A DNA stretch of 9,135 bases from Pseudomonadota bacterium (lineage in GTDB: Bacteria; Pseudomonadota; Gammaproteobacteria; Natronospirales; REEB76), in contig JAJYBN010000033.1 of the NCBI GenBank assembly GCA_021779005.1, forward strand, positions 1 to 9,135, read 5' to 3'. A program made the translations under genes and the position numbers. Below the pieces are notes generated by a model that worked only from the letters and a program-made list of their open reading frames with translations, ran no database searches and was not told the origin of the DNA. Shown in pieces: positions 7,834-9,135 of the stretch. Within the stretch, counting starts at the first letter, position 1. Each line of letters starts with the position of its first letter.

Positions 7834-8028
7834 TCAATTCTCCTCGACCTGCAGCAGGTAAGACACTTTCTCGATCAGACCGCGCACTTGTGGTGAGTCC
7901 TCGACACTGACGCTGTGATGCAGCCGCCGCAGCCCCAGGCCGCGCACGCAATCACGGTGCTTGCGCAGACGCCCGAACGGGCTGCGCACCAGTGTGACCT
8001 TGATTTGTTTGCCTTTGCTCTTGGCCAT
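7834..8028 (-). CDS. rpmD: Large-subunit ribosomal protein L30
   Basis: L30 is a small 50S protein of the ferredoxin-like L30 fold. It is 64 aa here (E. coli 59), with [20 protein letters not shown] at the start, then [18 protein letters not shown] and the ending [10 protein letters not shown]. The start is the ATG at 8026-8028, with AGGAA (8037-8041) 8 bases upstream. The longer open frame upstream lies inside rpsE and is not L30-like. The gene is 4 bases after rpsE and 2 bases before rplO, consistent with tight translational coupling in the spc block. Confidence 0.97.
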   Translation of the reverse strand: MAKSKGKQIKVTLVRSPFGRLRKHRDCVRGLGLRRLHHSVSVEDSPQVRGLIEKVSYLLQVEEN

Positions 8029-8032
8029 GCTG

Positions 8033-8545
8033 TCAGTTCCTGATTTCGTCCAGCGTCTTGCCGCGTTTCGCCGCGATATCGTTTGGCGAGCGCTGCCCGA
8101 TGAGCGCATTCATGGTGGCGCGCACCACGTTGATGGGATTGCGCGAACCGTAGCTCTTGGCCAGCACGTTTTTGACACCCGCGACTTCCAATATGGCGCG
8201 CATGGCACCGCCGGCGATGATGCCGGTACCGTCGGAAGCCGGTTGCATGTATACGCGCGTGGCGCCATGGTGTGCGTGGATGGCGTAAAACAGGGTGCCC
8301 TCGCGCAACTGGACGTGTTGCAGATTCTTGCGGGCATGTTCCATGGCCTTGGAGACAGCATTCGGCACTTCACGCGCCTTGCCATAACCGAAGCCCACCT
8401 TGCCGGCACCATCGCCCACCACCGTAAGCGCAGTGAATCCGAATTGGCGGCCGCCTTTTACCACTTTGGCGACGCGATTCACCGACACCAGCTTCTCCTG
8501 CAGGCCGTCGTTGCTGGTCGGAAGGTTTTCAATCTTTTTTGCCAT
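8033..8545 (-). CDS. rpsE: Small-subunit ribosomal protein S5
   Basis: S5 sits at the 30S neck near the mRNA entry channel and affects decoding fidelity. The protein is 170 aa (E. coli 167). The dsRBD-like N-terminal domain contains the loop [14 protein letters not shown] (22-35), the site of spectinomycin-resistance changes in other bacteria; VKGGR is intact. [20 protein letters not shown] (39-58) and [20 protein letters not shown] (100-119) are strongly conserved, as is [13 protein letters not shown]. The SD is AGGGTGA (8549-8555), which overlaps the rplR stop; ATG is at 8543-8545. The gap to rplR is 8 bases. Confidence 0.99.
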   Translation of the reverse strand: MAKKIENLPTSNDGLQEKLVSVNRVAKVVKGGRQFGFTALTVVGDGAGKVGFGYGKAREVPNAVSKAMEHARKNLQHVQLREGTLFYAIHAHHGATRVYMQPASDGTGIIAGGAMRAILEVAGVKNVLAKSYGSRNPINVVRATMNALIGQRSPNDIAAKRGKTLDEIRN

Positions 8546-8553
8546 GTTTCACC

Positions 8554-8922
8554 CTAGAATTTCAAACCGTGTTCACGCGCGGCATCGGCCAAGGCCTTGA
8601 CCCGCCCGTGGTAGCGGAAACCGGAACGATCGAAGGCCACCGCCGTGATACCGGCTTGTTTGGCTTTCTCGGCGATCGCCTTGCCGACTGCGGCGGCCGC
8701 GGTCACGTTGCCGGTGTTCTTCAAGCCTTTCTTGATCGCGCCTTCCAGTGTGGAAGCCGCGGCCACCACCTTGTCACCCTCGGGCGCAAGAATCTGTGCA
8801 TAGATATGGCTGGGCGTACGATGCACGCACAGGCGATAGGCGCGCAGTTCGCGAATCCTGGCGCGCGCGCGGCGCGCGCGGCGCAGGCGCGCGAGTTTCT
8901 TTTCCATCGGTTTCTTATCCAT
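8554..8922 (-). CDS. rplR: Large-subunit ribosomal protein L18
   Basis: L18 binds 5S rRNA together with L5 and L25 and anchors the central protuberance of the 50S. It is 122 aa (E. coli 117). The basic N-terminal arm is arginine-rich ([20 protein letters not shown], 10-29) and a little longer than in E. coli. [20 protein letters not shown] (30-49) and [20 protein letters not shown] (97-116) are canonical, and the protein ends EHGLKF. AGGTGG (8931-8936) lies 8 bases before ATG and overlaps the rplF stop region; the in-frame ATG at residue 6 is less well placed. The codons for the arginine arm form an alternating GC tract on the DNA. Confidence 0.98.
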   Translation of the reverse strand: MDKKPMEKKLARLRRARRARARIRELRAYRLCVHRTPSHIYAQILAPEGDKVVAAASTLEGAIKKGLKNTGNVTAAAAVGKAIAEKAKQAGITAVAFDRSGFRYHGRVKALADAAREHGLKF

Positions 8923-8937
8923 CGCTCAAACCACCTG

Positions 8938-9135
8938 TTATTTCTTCTTGGCCTCTTTGAGGACCACGCGCTCATTGGTGTAGCGCACACCTTTGCCCTT
9001 GTAAGGCTCCGGCGGCCGGAAGCCGCGGATATCGGCAGCCACCTGGCCGACTTTCTGGCGATCCGTGCCCTTGATGATGATCTCCGTCTGACTCGGCGTA
9101 TCGATGCTGATGCCGTCCGGTACCTTGTAGTTCAC
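8938..9135 (-). CDS. rplF: Large-subunit ribosomal protein L6, C-terminal part, 5' end outside the window
   Basis: L6 binds 23S rRNA near the sarcin-ricin loop and the factor-binding site of the 50S. Only the last 65 codons are present; the full protein is about 177 aa. The fragment contains [20 protein letters not shown] and the L6 signature region [16 protein letters not shown], and ends in KEAKKK before TAA (8938-8940). The frame runs to the window edge with no start codon needed, so the GTG at the edge is an internal valine. It is 15 bases upstream of rplR in the usual spc order. Confidence 0.97.
   Translation of the reverse strand: MNYKVPDGISIDTPSQTEIIIKGTDRQKVGQVAADIRGFRPPEPYKGKGVRYTNERVVLKEAKKK

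Noticed and set aside
7832..7951. Upstream in-frame extension of rplO (40 codons)
   Set aside because: It overlaps rpmD, has no L15 similarity, and the downstream ATG has a strong GAGGAG and gives the exact family length.
8029..8109. Upstream in-frame extension of rpmD (27 codons)
   Set aside because: It lies within rpsE and is unlike L30; the ATG at 8026-8028 has its own SD and gives a normal L30.
1..9135. CRISPR arrays, tRNA or rRNA genes, insertion sequences, phage or defence genes
   Set aside because: I saw no regular direct repeats with spacers, no tRNA-like cloverleaf in the gaps, no transposase and no mobile-element ends; nearly all sequence is accounted for by housekeeping genes.

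Overview
This window is a conserved chromosomal housekeeping region of a GC-rich gammaproteobacterium. RpoA, S4, S11, S13, SecY, S5, L18 and L6 match their Escherichia coli counterparts closely and near full length. The order rplF-rplR-rpsE-rpmD-rplO-secY-rpmJ-rpsM-rpsK-rpsD-rpoA-rplQ is the classical spc-then-alpha layout, with no adk, infA or map gene between secY and rpsM. I cannot place it more precisely than Gammaproteobacteria from sequence alone.

Layout, left to right. Plus strand: the 3' end of uvrA (1-675), a 149-base gap with a candidate -10 box, then a complete SLC13/DASS-type permease with two RCK_C (TrkA_C) domains inserted between its membrane halves (825-2597). A perfect 11-bp hairpin at 2611-2636 has T-runs on both strands and separates this unit from everything to its right. 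Minus strand, in transcription order from the right edge: rplF (3' part only), rplR, rpsE, rpmD, rplO, secY, rpmJ (end of the spc block), a 91-base leader, then rpsM, rpsK, rpsD, rpoA and rplQ (alpha block), ending at the shared terminator. Gaps inside the blocks are 0-46 bases and nearly every gene has a recognisable Shine-Dalgarno sequence.

The minus-strand genes together make 30S and 50S proteins, the alpha subunit of RNA polymerase and the channel subunit of the Sec translocon, so translation, transcription and secretion capacity are expressed together. UvrA (nucleotide excision repair) and the permease are functionally unrelated to them and simply converge on the operon. Having uvrA and a transporter gene next to the rplQ end recalls the arrangement I remember from Pseudomonas.

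Nothing here looks like a new defence, mobile or biosynthetic system. Points worth a second look are a long lysine/alanine-rich C-terminal tail on L17, a 25-residue acidic/alanine-rich N-terminal extension on S11, and a possible S4-autoregulation pseudoknot in the rpmJ-rpsM leader whose start-codon pairing appears to covary with the E. coli element.
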